From NCBI RefSeq assembly GCF_017876155.1, contig NZ_JAGINP010000003.1:248001-312000 (forward strand): a stretch of DNA of 64,000 nucleotides. Reading direction: 5' to 3'. Below, one piece after another: positions 9,701 to 18,793 of this stretch. Every line of letters begins with the position of its first letter. The first letter of the stretch is position 1. The DNA is from Azospirillum rugosum (GTDB taxonomy: Bacteria; Pseudomonadota; Alphaproteobacteria; Azospirillales; Azospirillaceae). The notes under the pieces are model-generated. The model saw nothing but the letters and a program-made list of their open reading frames with translations, was not told the origin of the DNA and made no database searches. The translations under genes and the position numbers were made by a program.

Positions 9701-9882
9701 ATGCAGCACCGGTCCGGGTCGAACAGCCACACCGGAGAGCGCAGGGAATCCAGCGTCGGAAGGCCGTGGCCGTCGCTGTTCTGTGCAGAGGGATCCGTAA
9801 ATGGATCGGATGGGCGGGTCTTGATCAATGGAGCCGAAGAAGCCGGTGTGTTTCGCGGACGGATCAGACACTCAACAAACAC
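6778..9882 (-). CDS. Soluble multi-PAS sensor histidine kinase
   Basis: The product is about 1034 aa with no convincing membrane segment. Six PAS-like units can be read in order, beginning near SPVWLFDPDRCCMLWANG, SLYRHDGAVLMRNPAAQ, SRHGLWDWNVQTGATYYS, APVGIFIVDDGRRVLRANEA, VPVPIFIQDVSGFCIDANTA and VASRAVKLLVDPDGGLVVDA. HisKA has SHDLRQPLRVI (His811) and HATPase has NLIGNAVKY, DNGIGI and GTGVGLAVCKK. It is the first gene of the minus-strand signalling operon. The start is uncertain: the GTG at 9882 is the furthest supported codon but has only a weak ribosome site. The AT-richer stretch 9883-10061 upstream should hold the operon promoter, though no clear hexamers were found. Confidence 0.9.
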   Translation of the reverse strand: MFVECLIRPRNTPASSAPLIKTRPSDPFTDPSAQNSDGHGLPTLDSLRSPVWLFDPDRCCMLWANGSACALWGATDMPSLLARDFASSLSDTSRTRFALYGEAFARGETVREQWTFFPNGRPVTVDCLCSGWPYEGRTVLLVEGREAATAAAEDAERRSLEALRHSPEMVSLYRHDGAVLMRNPAAQLAFDAVMPGEPDRFAATVMDAAQGSALRRDLADRRETTAVVRAMTGHGERWHEVALRAVSDPATGLPAILAIQHDVTERMRLQRELQASEERLQMAVDASRHGLWDWNVQTGATYYSPRWQSMLGLEPGEVPSDIGVWEERTHPDDREAMRRALDDHLGGRTPSFLCEYRMRAKDGSWVWILGRGRVVDRGPDGRALRMVGTHSDITERKAADAELADSKARLDAILANAPVGIFIVDDGRRVLRANEAMADIFQWPMDALVGAGTRLMYGDDGVYDDIGRRAYPVMRQGETFADTIPMRRADGGEVWCRIIGRQIRADDPTLGYVWLVEDVTVRRRAEQTLNDRIAFQRVLLDTVPVPIFIQDVSGFCIDANTALEDWLGLDRQALFGRMLSDLASEELALLDEAANRDLLASGRTQTFESRIRCVDGVLRDVVVSKAVFRRNGGKPAGIVGAMVDISERKRAEQALLERHALFEQIFVASRAVKLLVDPDGGLVVDANPAAAAFYGHGLDALRGLRLEDVSAPAAPGAKPDTSWAQGGTQGGAGTPGEGGRTLHCRHRLASGEIRDVEVYVSPVQVNGRRLLLTLIHDITERRLAEEGLRRKTAELERSNAELEAFAYVASHDLRQPLRVINSYLALLERSLEGQLDEETTEFIGFARDGAQRMDRLIVDLLEYSRVGRKAKAFRPVPLDDLVNTALLNLQVAVAEASATITVEGPLPTVDGDENELIRLFQNLIGNAVKYRTPDRAPVVTVACARDSDRGLWVFDVRDNGIGIAPEHLERVFGIFQRLHRRDEYEGTGVGLAVCKKIVEHHGGAIWVDSVEGQGSAFRFTLPVRPLPVPQEEAP

Positions 9883-10061
9883 GCGAGCGCCTGGAATTCC
9901 CGTTAGAATGCCCGGTCAACACAACCTGTCTATTGGCAAAATGTCACATGTACACCTTTAAAATTGCTTTAACCATCTTTCGGAAAAGAAATGGCGCGGT
10001 GCGCGACAAAGAATTACCAGAGGACACCCACTATGTTTTTACGCCAGGGACCGGCGATTGG

Positions 10062-11849
<1,788 letters not shown>

Positions 11850-12027
11850 GCATCGACAATGTGTTGTTGCAACGGACAGCCTCCCGCGGTTTGGCTGTCT
11901 GGACAACAGCGTTTCGCCTTTTCGGTTTCATGACATGATTTTCATGAGCCCCCGCAAGGCTCCGAACGCAGAAACGCCGGAGCCCGCCCTGCGGACCCCG
12001 GCGTCGGTTCATAAGCGGAAGATTGCG

Positions 12028-12399
12028 TTACCGGTCGCGGCCGCCGCCGCCTTCGCCGCCGCCTTCGCCCTTGTGCTGTTCCATGTAGGTGTGGGTGTGG
12101 TGGTGGACGTTGCCGTCCTTGTCCTTGTATTCGCGCTGCTTCAGGTCGTCTCCGCCGGACGCCCCGCCGGAGGCGCGGTCGCTGCCGGAGTGCGAGGCCT
12201 GCTGCCCGCCTTTTTGCCCGCCTTCATGGGCGCGCTCGTGCTGGCCGCCGCGCTCCGACCGTTCCTGCTGCTTGCCGCCCTGGGCCTTCTCCTGCTGGCC
12301 GCCGCGGGCGTGAGAGCCGCCCTGCTGGTTCTCCTTGGTGTGCGGTTGCGGTTCCTGGCTGTCTTTGTGGCCGTGCTTCCCCGTACCTTGCTGAGCCAT
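12028..12399 (-). CDS. Small Gly/Gln/His-rich hydrophilic protein, stress-induced type
   Basis: The product has 123 aa of low complexity, dominated by Gly, Gln, His, Lys and Glu, with repeated short GG(Q/K) units (ARGGQQEKAQGGKQQ, ERGGQHE, EGGQKGGQQ) and a more ordered tail with QREYKDKDGNVHHHTH. This resembles KGG-type stress-induced or hydrophilin-like proteins, but no specific family is certain. The ATG at 12399 is supported by AGGAGGAG 8-9 nt upstream on the minus strand. Longer in-frame starts exist but lack such a site. The adjacent treS gene on the same strand fits desiccation or osmotic stress. A 7-bp inverted repeat at 11974-12004 lies beyond the stop, without a T-run. No membrane or signal segment is present. 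Confidence 0.7.
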   Translation of the reverse strand: MAQQGTGKHGHKDSQEPQPHTKENQQGGSHARGGQQEKAQGGKQQERSERGGQHERAHEGGQKGGQQASHSGSDRASGGASGGDDLKQREYKDKDGNVHHHTHTYMEQHKGEGGGEGGGGRDR

Positions 12400-12552
12400 G
12401 AGAGACTCTCCTCCTGGATTTTTCATCGTTCGCCCGGCCCCGCTCATTCTTGAGCTTGGGGCCGGGTAGGAGGGCAAACTCCCGGCGCGCCGAGCCGTCC
12501 CGGAGATTTCGCGTCAATTCCCCATCCGGACAGCGCCCGACGAGCAGGCGCG

Positions 12553-13551
12553 TCAGGCCGCTTCGAACTGCCGGCCGATCCAGGCGTCCACCGCCTCCGC
12601 GTCGAAGCGGCGGTCGAGCGGAATCGCCTCGACGGCGGCGCGGCACAGCTCGATGAAGGCGCGTTCCGCCCGGTTCATCTTGGCCGCGGGGTTCCACAGC
12701 AGGTGGATGTCCACCGGCGCCACCCCCTCCTCCGGCGGCAAGGGCCAGAGCAGGCCGTCGCGCACGTCGCGCTCCGCCACATGCTGCGGCAGCGGGCCGA
12801 TGCCGAGCCCGGCGACGATCATGCGGCGCACCTCCTCCAGGTTGACCGAGGCGCCGACGACGCGGCTCTCGATCCCCTCCTGCGCGCGGAAGACGGTCAG
12901 CGGCGAAAGCACCCCGCCGATCTGGTCGGAGGTGAAGGAGACGAACTTCTCGCCGCGCAGGTCGTTCAGCGACAGGTCGCGGCGCCCGAACAGCGGGTGG
13001 CGCGGGCCGCAGTAGAAGCGGAAGAGCTGGCGCATGAACAGCGCGTGCTCGACGAGCGGCGGCGGCTCGCGCATCAGGCAGATGCCGAGCGACCCCGTCT
13101 TCTGCTGGATCGCCGTGTGGACGTCGGCGCTGGCCATCACGTCCAGCCGGAAGGTCACCTGGGGGTGGGTGGCGTGAAAGCGTTCCAGCATGCGGTCGAA
13201 CAGGTGCGAATGGATGCGGCTGGCCAGCAGGATGCGGATGTGGCCGGAGATCTCCTCCCGGATGTCGCGCACCAGAACCCCGAATCGGGAGATGTTGCCG
13301 TAGATCTCCAGCACCTCGGCGTAGATGACCTCCCCGGCCTCGGTCACGCGGAAGCGGCCCTGCCCGCGCTCGATCAGGGTGCGGCCCAGCTGGTCCTCCA
13401 GCCGCTTCAGCGCTTGGCTGACCGCTGGCTGGGTCAGGCACAGGCGGGTGGCCGCGCGGGTGACGCCCTGCTCCTGCACGATCACCATGAAGGTGCGCAG
13501 CAGGTTCCAGTCCAGATGCTGGCCGAGCCGCTCCAGGTCGCGTGTCGCCAT
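12553..13551 (-). CDS. LysR-family transcriptional regulator
   Basis: The product has 332 aa. The N-terminal winged helix-turn-helix (about residues 15-75) contains LLRTFMVIVQEQGVTRAA and QPAVSQALKRLEDQLG. A substrate-binding-type effector domain follows (about 100-310). It is transcribed divergently from the M20 hydrolase / peptide ABC operon starting at 13787, the usual LysR arrangement, and the 235-bp gap holds a perfect 17-bp palindrome with the T-N11-A pattern. It probably represses its own gene and activates the operon in response to a substrate or intermediate of the pathway. The inducer is unknown. Confidence 0.93.
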   Translation of the reverse strand: MATRDLERLGQHLDWNLLRTFMVIVQEQGVTRAATRLCLTQPAVSQALKRLEDQLGRTLIERGQGRFRVTEAGEVIYAEVLEIYGNISRFGVLVRDIREEISGHIRILLASRIHSHLFDRMLERFHATHPQVTFRLDVMASADVHTAIQQKTGSLGICLMREPPPLVEHALFMRQLFRFYCGPRHPLFGRRDLSLNDLRGEKFVSFTSDQIGGVLSPLTVFRAQEGIESRVVGASVNLEEVRRMIVAGLGIGPLPQHVAERDVRDGLLWPLPPEEGVAPVDIHLLWNPAAKMNRAERAFIELCRAAVEAIPLDRRFDAEAVDAWIGRQFEAA

Positions 13552-13567
13552 CGACGAAGTCCCGCCC

Positions 13568-13584
13568 CATAAATCTGATTTATG
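13568..13584. promoter_or_regulatory. Putative LysR-type operator, perfect 17-bp palindrome
   Basis: CATAAATC-T-GATTTATG is a perfect inverted repeat in otherwise GC-rich DNA and contains T-N11-A (T13570 to A13582). Its centre (13576) is 25 bp upstream of the LysR start codon and about 66 bp upstream of the start point predicted from the hexamers at 13606-13635, the usual distance for the LysR recognition site. Binding by the adjacent regulator is inferred. Confidence 0.65.
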
Positions 13585-13605
13585 TCGCGGATGAGGATTA
13601 TCGAT

Positions 13606-13635
13606 TTGGCGGGCGATGAGAAGCTGAATTGTAAT
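13606..13635 (+). promoter_or_regulatory. Putative sigma-70-type promoter of the amidohydrolase/ABC operon
   Basis: TTGGCG at 13606-13611 and TGTAAT at 13630-13635 are separated by 18 bp, matching TTGACA/TATAAT at 4 and 5 of 6 positions. Transcription would begin near 13642, leaving a leader of about 145 nt before the ATG at 13787 that contains the hairpin at 13656-13694. This is a prediction by eye. Confidence 0.4.
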
Positions 13636-13655
13636 ACGGGCGTAGTCAGCGGTCG

Positions 13656-13694
13656 ATGCCCCACCCGATCAGCACAGACGAAATGGTGGGGCAT
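13656..13694 (+). promoter_or_regulatory. Perfect 10-bp inverted repeat in the operon leader
   Basis: ATGCCCCACC at 13656-13665 pairs exactly with GGTGGGGCAT at 13685-13694 around a 19-nt loop. It lies inside the predicted leader, 92 bp before the start codon. No T-run follows, so it is not a simple terminator. It could be a second operator, an attenuation hairpin or an mRNA-stabilising stem. Confidence 0.45.
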
Positions 13695-13786
13695 AGTCCA
13701 AAGGTCGTGGATGTCCCCAATTCTTTGCGGGGATTGTGCGGACCGGACGGACGACCGCGCGGGGAAGTGGTAAGAACGGAGTCGAC

Positions 13787-15097
13787 ATGCCCGCATCCCA
13801 TGAGGATGGGCGGAGCATTGCGGCCGCGAACCGGGACGCGATCCTGGACGCGGTGACGATGCTGCGCGAGGAAGGAGTGCGCCTGCTCGCCGACCTGGTC
13901 CGGTTCCCGAGCCTGCTCGGGCAGGAGGGGCCGGCGCAGGACCATATGGAAGGCGTCTTCCGGGGCCTCGGCCTGGAGATCGACCGCTTCGCCATCGACG
14001 AGGAGGCGTTGAAGGCCCAGCCCGGCTGGTCGCCCTCGCTGATCTCCTACGAGGGGCGGGAGAACGTCGTCGGCATCCACAAGCCGCGGCAGGCAACCGG
14101 CAAATCCCTGATCCTGAACGGCCACATCGACGTGGTGCCGACCGGCCCGGCCGAGCTGTGGTCCGCCGGCCCGTTCGAGCCGGTGGTGCGCGACGGCCGC
14201 CTGTACGGCCGCGGGGCCGGCGACATGAAGGCCGGCATCGTCGCCTTCGTCATGGCCTTCAAGGCGCTGAAGAGCATCGGCCTCCAGCCCGCCGCCCCGG
14301 TCTTCCTGCAAACGGTGGTGGAGGAGGAGTGCACGGGCAACGGCGCGCTCGCCTGCGTCGCCCGCGGCTACAAGGCCGACGCCGCGGTGATCCCGGAGCC
14401 GTTCAACCACACGCTCCAGATCGCCCAGGTCGGCGTGATCCGCTGCGAGCTGGAGGTGACCGGCCGCCCCGCCCACGTGCTGGACACCGGCGCCGGGCTG
14501 AACGCCATCGAGGCCGCCCATCGCCTGCTGATGCATCTGAAAAAGCTGGAATCGGCCTGGAACCATCCGGAGGGGCGGCACCCGGCCTACGCCCACCATC
14601 ACCACCCCTACAACCTGAACGTCGGCCGCATCGACGGCGGCGAGTGGGCCTCCTCCGTCCCGACCCGCTGCCGCATGGAACTGCGCTTCGGCTTCCCGCC
14701 GGGCCGCGCCGCGGCGGACGTCAGCGCGGAGATCGAGCGCACGGTCGCCGAGGCCTGCCGCACCGACGCCGACCTGAAGGGCATCGAGGCGCGGGTGATC
14801 TTCCGCGGCTTCCAGGCGGAAGGCTGCGTGATCGACCCCGACCACCCGATGCTGGAGGCGCTGGACGCCGCCCACCGCTCCATCTTCGGCGCGCCGGCGC
14901 CCAAGCTGGCGCAGACCTGCACGACGGACGTCCGCAACTTCATGCTCTACGGCGACACGCCGGCCACCTGCTACGGCCCGGAGGCGGAGCGCATCCACGG
15001 CATCGACGAGTCGGTGTCGCTCGACAGCCTCGCCAAGGTGACCGCGGTGCTCGCGCTGTTCATGGCGGAGTGGTGCGGGCTGGAAACTGTTTCCTGA
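13787..15097 (+). CDS. M20-family metallo-amidohydrolase (ArgE/DapE-like deacylase)
   Basis: The product has 436 aa. M20 hydrolases use two Zn or Co ions to cleave N-acyl groups or peptide bonds. Visible metal-site motifs are LNGHIDVVPTG, GRGAGDMKAG, the catalytic VVEEECTGNG and a C-terminal AERIHGIDESVS, with the lid or dimerisation domain between (VTGRPAHVLDTG). The start at 13787 is supported by GGAG five bases upstream; an earlier in-frame ATG lacks such a site. It is the first gene of the operon and is followed 31 bp later by the ABC substrate-binding protein, so its substrate is probably what the transporter brings in. It could be an acetylornithine deacetylase-like enzyme or an N-acyl-amino acid or carbamoyl hydrolase. 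Confidence 0.9.
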   Translation: MPASHEDGRSIAAANRDAILDAVTMLREEGVRLLADLVRFPSLLGQEGPAQDHMEGVFRGLGLEIDRFAIDEEALKAQPGWSPSLISYEGRENVVGIHKPRQATGKSLILNGHIDVVPTGPAELWSAGPFEPVVRDGRLYGRGAGDMKAGIVAFVMAFKALKSIGLQPAAPVFLQTVVEEECTGNGALACVARGYKADAAVIPEPFNHTLQIAQVGVIRCELEVTGRPAHVLDTGAGLNAIEAAHRLLMHLKKLESAWNHPEGRHPAYAHHHHPYNLNVGRIDGGEWASSVPTRCRMELRFGFPPGRAAADVSAEIERTVAEACRTDADLKGIEARVIFRGFQAEGCVIDPDHPMLEALDAAHRSIFGAPAPKLAQTCTTDVRNFMLYGDTPATCYGPEAERIHGIDESVSLDSLAKVTAVLALFMAEWCGLETVS

Positions 15098-15128
15098 GTT
15101 TCAAACAAAGAATAAGGAGGCTTCCTAC

Positions 15129-16739
15129 ATGAGCAACCGTCTGCGCTATATTCGACAATCCTTGACCGCCGCGGCGCTCGCCGCCGCGCTGGCCACCCCG
15201 GCCCTGCTGTCCGCCCCCACCGTCGCGGTCGCGCAGGAGCGCGGCGGCACGATGAACATCATCGTCCAGCCGGAGCCGCCGATCCTGGTGCTGGGCCTGA
15301 ACCAGCAGGGGCCGACGCAGACGGTCGCCGGCAAGATCTACCAGGGCCTGCTGACCTACGACTTCAACCTGAAGCCCCAGCCGGAACTGGCCGAGAGCTG
15401 GGAAGTGTCGCCGGACGGCAAGGTCTACACCTTCAAGCTGGTGAAGAACGCCAAGTGGCACGACGGCAAGCCCTTCACCGCCGCCGACGTGGTCTTCTCC
15501 ACCTCCAAGATGCTGATGGAGACGCACCCGCGCGCCCGCGCCGTCTTCGCCAAGGCCGAGAAGATCGAGGCGCTGGACGACTACACCGTCCGCTTCACCC
15601 TGAAGGAGCCGTTCGGCCCGTTCCTGCAGTCCTTTGAAGTGTCCTCGGCGCCGATGATGCCGAAGCACATCTACGACGGCAGCGACTACAAGGCCAACCC
15701 GGCCAACGCCACGCCGATCGGCACCGGCCCCTTCAAGTTCAAGGAGTGGGTCAAGGGCTCCTACATCCACCTCGTCCGCAACGACGACTACTGGAAGGCC
15801 GGCAAGCCCTATCTGGACGACATCTATTTCCGCGTGATCCCCGACGCCGCCTCGCGCGCCGTCGCCGTGGAGCAGGGCACCGTCCAGCAGACCCAGTTCA
15901 ACGACATCGAGACCTTCGACGTCCCGCGCCTGAAGAGCCTGCCGAACGTCGAGATGACGACCAAGGGCTACGAGTTCTTCGCGCCGCTGTCCTGGATCGA
16001 GATCAACACGCGCAACAAGCCGCTGGACGACAAGCGCTTCCGGCAGGCGATGATGCACGCCATCGACCGCAAGTTCATCCGCGACAAGATCTGGTTCGGC
16101 CTCGGCCGCCCGGCGACCGGCCCGGTCAACTCGGTCACCCGCTTCTACGAGCCGGGCGTCAAGAAGTACGACTTCGATCCGAAGAAGGCCGAGGCGCTGC
16201 TTGAGGAGGCCGGCTACAAGAAGGGTTCCGACGGCACCCGCGCCAAGGTGAAGCTGCTGGTCATGCCCTATGGCGAGACCTGGACGCGCCTGGGCGAGTA
16301 CGTCAAGCAGGCGATGAAGCGCGTCGGCGTCGACGTGACGCTGGAGACGACCGACAGCGCCGGATGGGTCAACCGCGTGTCCAACTGGGACTACGACATG
16401 ACCTTCAACTTCGTCTACCAGTACGGCGACCCGGCGCTGGGCGTGTCGCGCACCTACGTGTCCGACAACATCCGCAAGGGCGTGATGTTCTCCAACACCA
16501 TGGGCTACACCAACCCCGAGGTCGACCGCCTGTTCGCCCAGGCCGCCCAGACCAACAAGGACGAGGAGCGCCAGCAGCTCTACTCCGCCGCCCAGAAGAT
16601 CCTGGTCGAGGACGTGCCCGTCGCCTGGCTGTTGGAGATGGAGTTCCCGACCTTCGTGGACAAGCGCTTCAAGAACGCGATCACGACCGCCATCGGCGTG
16701 AACGAGAGCTACGACAGCGTCTACATGGTCAAGAAGTAA
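15129..16739 (+). CDS. Peptide-type ABC transporter substrate-binding protein (SBP family 5)
   Basis: The product has 536 aa. A Sec signal peptide (about residues 1-35, AVA before QERGG) leads into a DppA/OppA-like fold with the diagnostic LAESWEVSPDGKVYTFKL and KWHDGKPFTAADVVFS. The member length is normal. AAGGAGG stands before the ATG at 15129. It delivers peptides or similar amino compounds to the two permeases downstream. A large double-hairpin repeat (16747-16918) separates it from the first permease, a place where such elements often protect the abundant binding-protein message. Specificity cannot be read. Neighbouring amidohydrolases suggest an N-acylated or carbamoylated amino compound. 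Confidence 0.93.
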   Translation: MSNRLRYIRQSLTAAALAAALATPALLSAPTVAVAQERGGTMNIIVQPEPPILVLGLNQQGPTQTVAGKIYQGLLTYDFNLKPQPELAESWEVSPDGKVYTFKLVKNAKWHDGKPFTAADVVFSTSKMLMETHPRARAVFAKAEKIEALDDYTVRFTLKEPFGPFLQSFEVSSAPMMPKHIYDGSDYKANPANATPIGTGPFKFKEWVKGSYIHLVRNDDYWKAGKPYLDDIYFRVIPDAASRAVAVEQGTVQQTQFNDIETFDVPRLKSLPNVEMTTKGYEFFAPLSWIEINTRNKPLDDKRFRQAMMHAIDRKFIRDKIWFGLGRPATGPVNSVTRFYEPGVKKYDFDPKKAEALLEEAGYKKGSDGTRAKVKLLVMPYGETWTRLGEYVKQAMKRVGVDVTLETTDSAGWVNRVSNWDYDMTFNFVYQYGDPALGVSRTYVSDNIRKGVMFSNTMGYTNPEVDRLFAQAAQTNKDEERQQLYSAAQKILVEDVPVAWLLEMEFPTFVDKRFKNAITTAIGVNESYDSVYMVKK

Positions 16740-16746
16740 GGGCGCG

Positions 16747-16918
16747 ATTGCCCCCTCCCTTCCCACGGCTTCGCCGCGGGCCCCTTCCCTCCCCCGCTTC
16801 GCAGGGGAGGGAGTTGGTCCCCTCCCCTGCGAAGCTCTCGCACAAGCGAAGCTTGTGCTGACGCGGCAGGCGGACCTTCGGTCCGCCGAGAGCGGGGGAG
16901 GGTTAGGGAGGGGGCAAT
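16747..16918. repeat. Intergenic double-hairpin repeat, GC-rich subtype 1 (copy 1)
   Basis: A 172-bp element with terminal inverted repeats ATTGCCCCCTCCCT / AGGGAGGGGGCAAT. Internal arms form their own hairpins (CCCTCCCC-cgcttcgca-GGGGAGGG type) and it contains extra small palindromes (GGCGGACC/GGTCCGCC). The same core recurs at 49866-49966 and 53889-54012. It lies between the substrate-binding-protein and permease genes. Confidence 0.85.
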
Positions 16919-16940
16919 ACTTTGCCCTGGGAGTGCTTAC

Positions 16941-17921
16941 ATGCCCCGCATCGCCGTGTTCATCTCGCAACGGTTGGTGAAGGCGGTGTTCGTCGTGCTG
17001 GCGATCGCCGTGTTCAACTTCTTCCTGGTCCACGCGGCACCCGGCGATCCCGCCGCGGTGATGGCGGGAGAGGCCGGGGCCGCCGATGCCAAGTTCGTCG
17101 AACAGCTGCGCCAGCAGTTCGGCCTCGACCGGCCGCTCTACGAGCAGCTGGGCACCTACATGGGCAAGGTCGTGCAGGCCGACCTCGGCTATTCCTACCG
17201 GCAGCAGCGTCCGGTCTTCGACCTGCTGATGGACCGCCTGCCCGTCACCCTGTCGCTGACGCTGACGTCCTTCGTGCTGGCGCTGATCGGCGGCGTGGCG
17301 CTGGGCACGCTGGCGGCGATGCGCGCCGGCACCTGGTCGGACACCGCCATCACCGTGGTGGGCCTGACCGCCTACGCGACGCCGATCTTCTGGATCGGGC
17401 TGATGCTGATCCTGCTGTTCTCGGTCAACCTCGGCTGGCTGCCGGCCTTCGGGACGGAGAGCATCGGCGCCGGCTACACCGGCTGGGCGGCCTTCGTCGA
17501 CCGGCTGGAGCATCTGGTGCTGCCGGTCGTGACGCTCGGCCTCTTCTACATGGCCGTCTACACGCGGCTGACCCGCGCCTCCATCCTGGAGGTGCGCGAC
17601 ATGGACTTCGTCAAGACCGCGCGGGCCAAGGGCCTGCCGGAATGGCGCATAGTGTCGGTCCACATCCTGCGCAACGCCATCCTGCCCGTCATCACGGTGG
17701 CGGGGTTCCAGGCCGGCCACCTGATCGGCGGCTCCATCCTGATCGAGACCGTCTTCGCGCTCCCCGGCATCGGGCGCCTCGCCTTCGAGGCCGTGTTGCA
17801 GCGCGACTATCAGGTGCTGCTGGGCATCTTCCTTCTGACCTCGGTGGTGGTGGTGATCTTCAACCTGCTGACCGACCTGATCTATTCGCTGGTGGATCCG
17901 CGCATCGAGGTGGCACCATGA
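16941..17921 (+). CDS. Peptide-type ABC transporter permease (DppB-like)
   Basis: The product has 326 aa with about six membrane segments (VLAIAVFNFFLVHAAPGDPA at the start, FVLALIGGVALGTLA, IFWIGLMLILLFSV). The EAA-type loop near the C-terminus (RAKGLPEWRIVSVHILRN) contacts the ATPase. The N-terminal GDPA motif and the length fit the DppB/OppB family. It ends in a 4-bp ATGA overlap with the second permease. Together with the DppC-like protein it forms the inner-membrane channel of the importer. Confidence 0.93.
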   Translation: MPRIAVFISQRLVKAVFVVLAIAVFNFFLVHAAPGDPAAVMAGEAGAADAKFVEQLRQQFGLDRPLYEQLGTYMGKVVQADLGYSYRQQRPVFDLLMDRLPVTLSLTLTSFVLALIGGVALGTLAAMRAGTWSDTAITVVGLTAYATPIFWIGLMLILLFSVNLGWLPAFGTESIGAGYTGWAAFVDRLEHLVLPVVTLGLFYMAVYTRLTRASILEVRDMDFVKTARAKGLPEWRIVSVHILRNAILPVITVAGFQAGHLIGGSILIETVFALPGIGRLAFEAVLQRDYQVLLGIFLLTSVVVVIFNLLTDLIYSLVDPRIEVAP

Positions 17922-18793
17922 CCGCCGCCGTCATTACCCCCTCGCGCCGCAAGGGCTCCGGCTTCTGGCGCGCCTTCGCCCGCAACAAGGGCGCGGTTCT
18001 GGGGCTGGTCTTCCTGCTGCTGGTCGTGCTGATGGCGATCTTCGCCGACGTGCTGTTCCCGACCAGCCCCTGGGACATGACCGCCGCCCCGTTCGAGCCG
18101 CCCTTCTCGGAGGACGCGCTGCTGGGTTCCGACACGCTGGGCCGCGACATCGCGGCGGGCATCGCGCACGGCGCGCGGGTGTCGCTGCTGATCGGGCTGA
18201 CCTCCACCGCGGTCGCCGTGCTGATCGGCGTGTGCCTGGGGGCCGTGTCCGGCTTCTACGGCGGCTGGGTGGACGACGCGGTGATGCGCTTCACCGAACT
18301 GTTCCAGACCATCCCGAACTTCGTGCTGGCCGTCGTGCTGGTGGCGATCTTCACGCCGTCGCTGACCTCCATCGTACTGGCCATCGCCATCGTGTCCTGG
18401 CCGCCGCTGGCCCGCCTTGCGCGCGGCGAGTTCATGAGCCTGCGGAGCCGCGAGTTCGTGCAGGCCGCCGTGACCACCGGCCAGTCGAACCTGACGATCA
18501 TCTGGCGCCAGATCCTGCCCAACAGCCTGTCGCCGATCATCGTGTCGGCCTCGCTGATGGTGGCGACGGCGATCCTGCTGGAAAGCTCCCTCTCCTTCCT
18601 CGGGCTCGGCGATCCGAACCTGATGAGCTGGGGCTACATGGTGGGCGCCGCCCGCACCGTGATCCGGCAGGCTTGGTGGATGAGCTTCTTCCCCGGCATC
18701 GCGATCCTGCTGACCGTGCTCGCGCTCAACCTCGTGGGCGAAGGGCTGAACGACGCGCTGAACCCCAAGCTGGCGCGGAAGGGCCGGGCATGA
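17918..18793 (+). CDS. Peptide-type ABC transporter permease (DppC-like)
   Basis: The product has 291 aa, with an N-terminal OppC-type segment and about six membrane helices. The family-typical LLGSDTLGRDIAAGIAHGAR follows the first helix, and the EAA loop is FVQAAVTTGQSNLTIIWRQI. The start at 17918 is fixed by the ATGA overlap with the DppB-like gene, and the stop overlaps the ATPase start. The TLGRD motif is characteristic of DppC/OppC partners. Function: second half of the membrane channel. Confidence 0.93.
   Translation: MTAAVITPSRRKGSGFWRAFARNKGAVLGLVFLLLVVLMAIFADVLFPTSPWDMTAAPFEPPFSEDALLGSDTLGRDIAAGIAHGARVSLLIGLTSTAVAVLIGVCLGAVSGFYGGWVDDAVMRFTELFQTIPNFVLAVVLVAIFTPSLTSIVLAIAIVSWPPLARLARGEFMSLRSREFVQAAVTTGQSNLTIIWRQILPNSLSPIIVSASLMVATAILLESSLSFLGLGDPNLMSWGYMVGAARTVIRQAWWMSFFPGIAILLTVLALNLVGEGLNDALNPKLARKGRA

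Noticed and set aside
11974..12004. The 7-bp inverted repeat ACGCCGG...CCGGCGT after the stress-protein gene as an intrinsic terminator.
   Set aside because: The stem is short, the loop is long (17 nt) and no T-run follows on the minus strand.
13736..13786. An earlier ATG for the M20 hydrolase.
   Set aside because: No ribosome site; the ATG at 13787 has GGAG at proper spacing.
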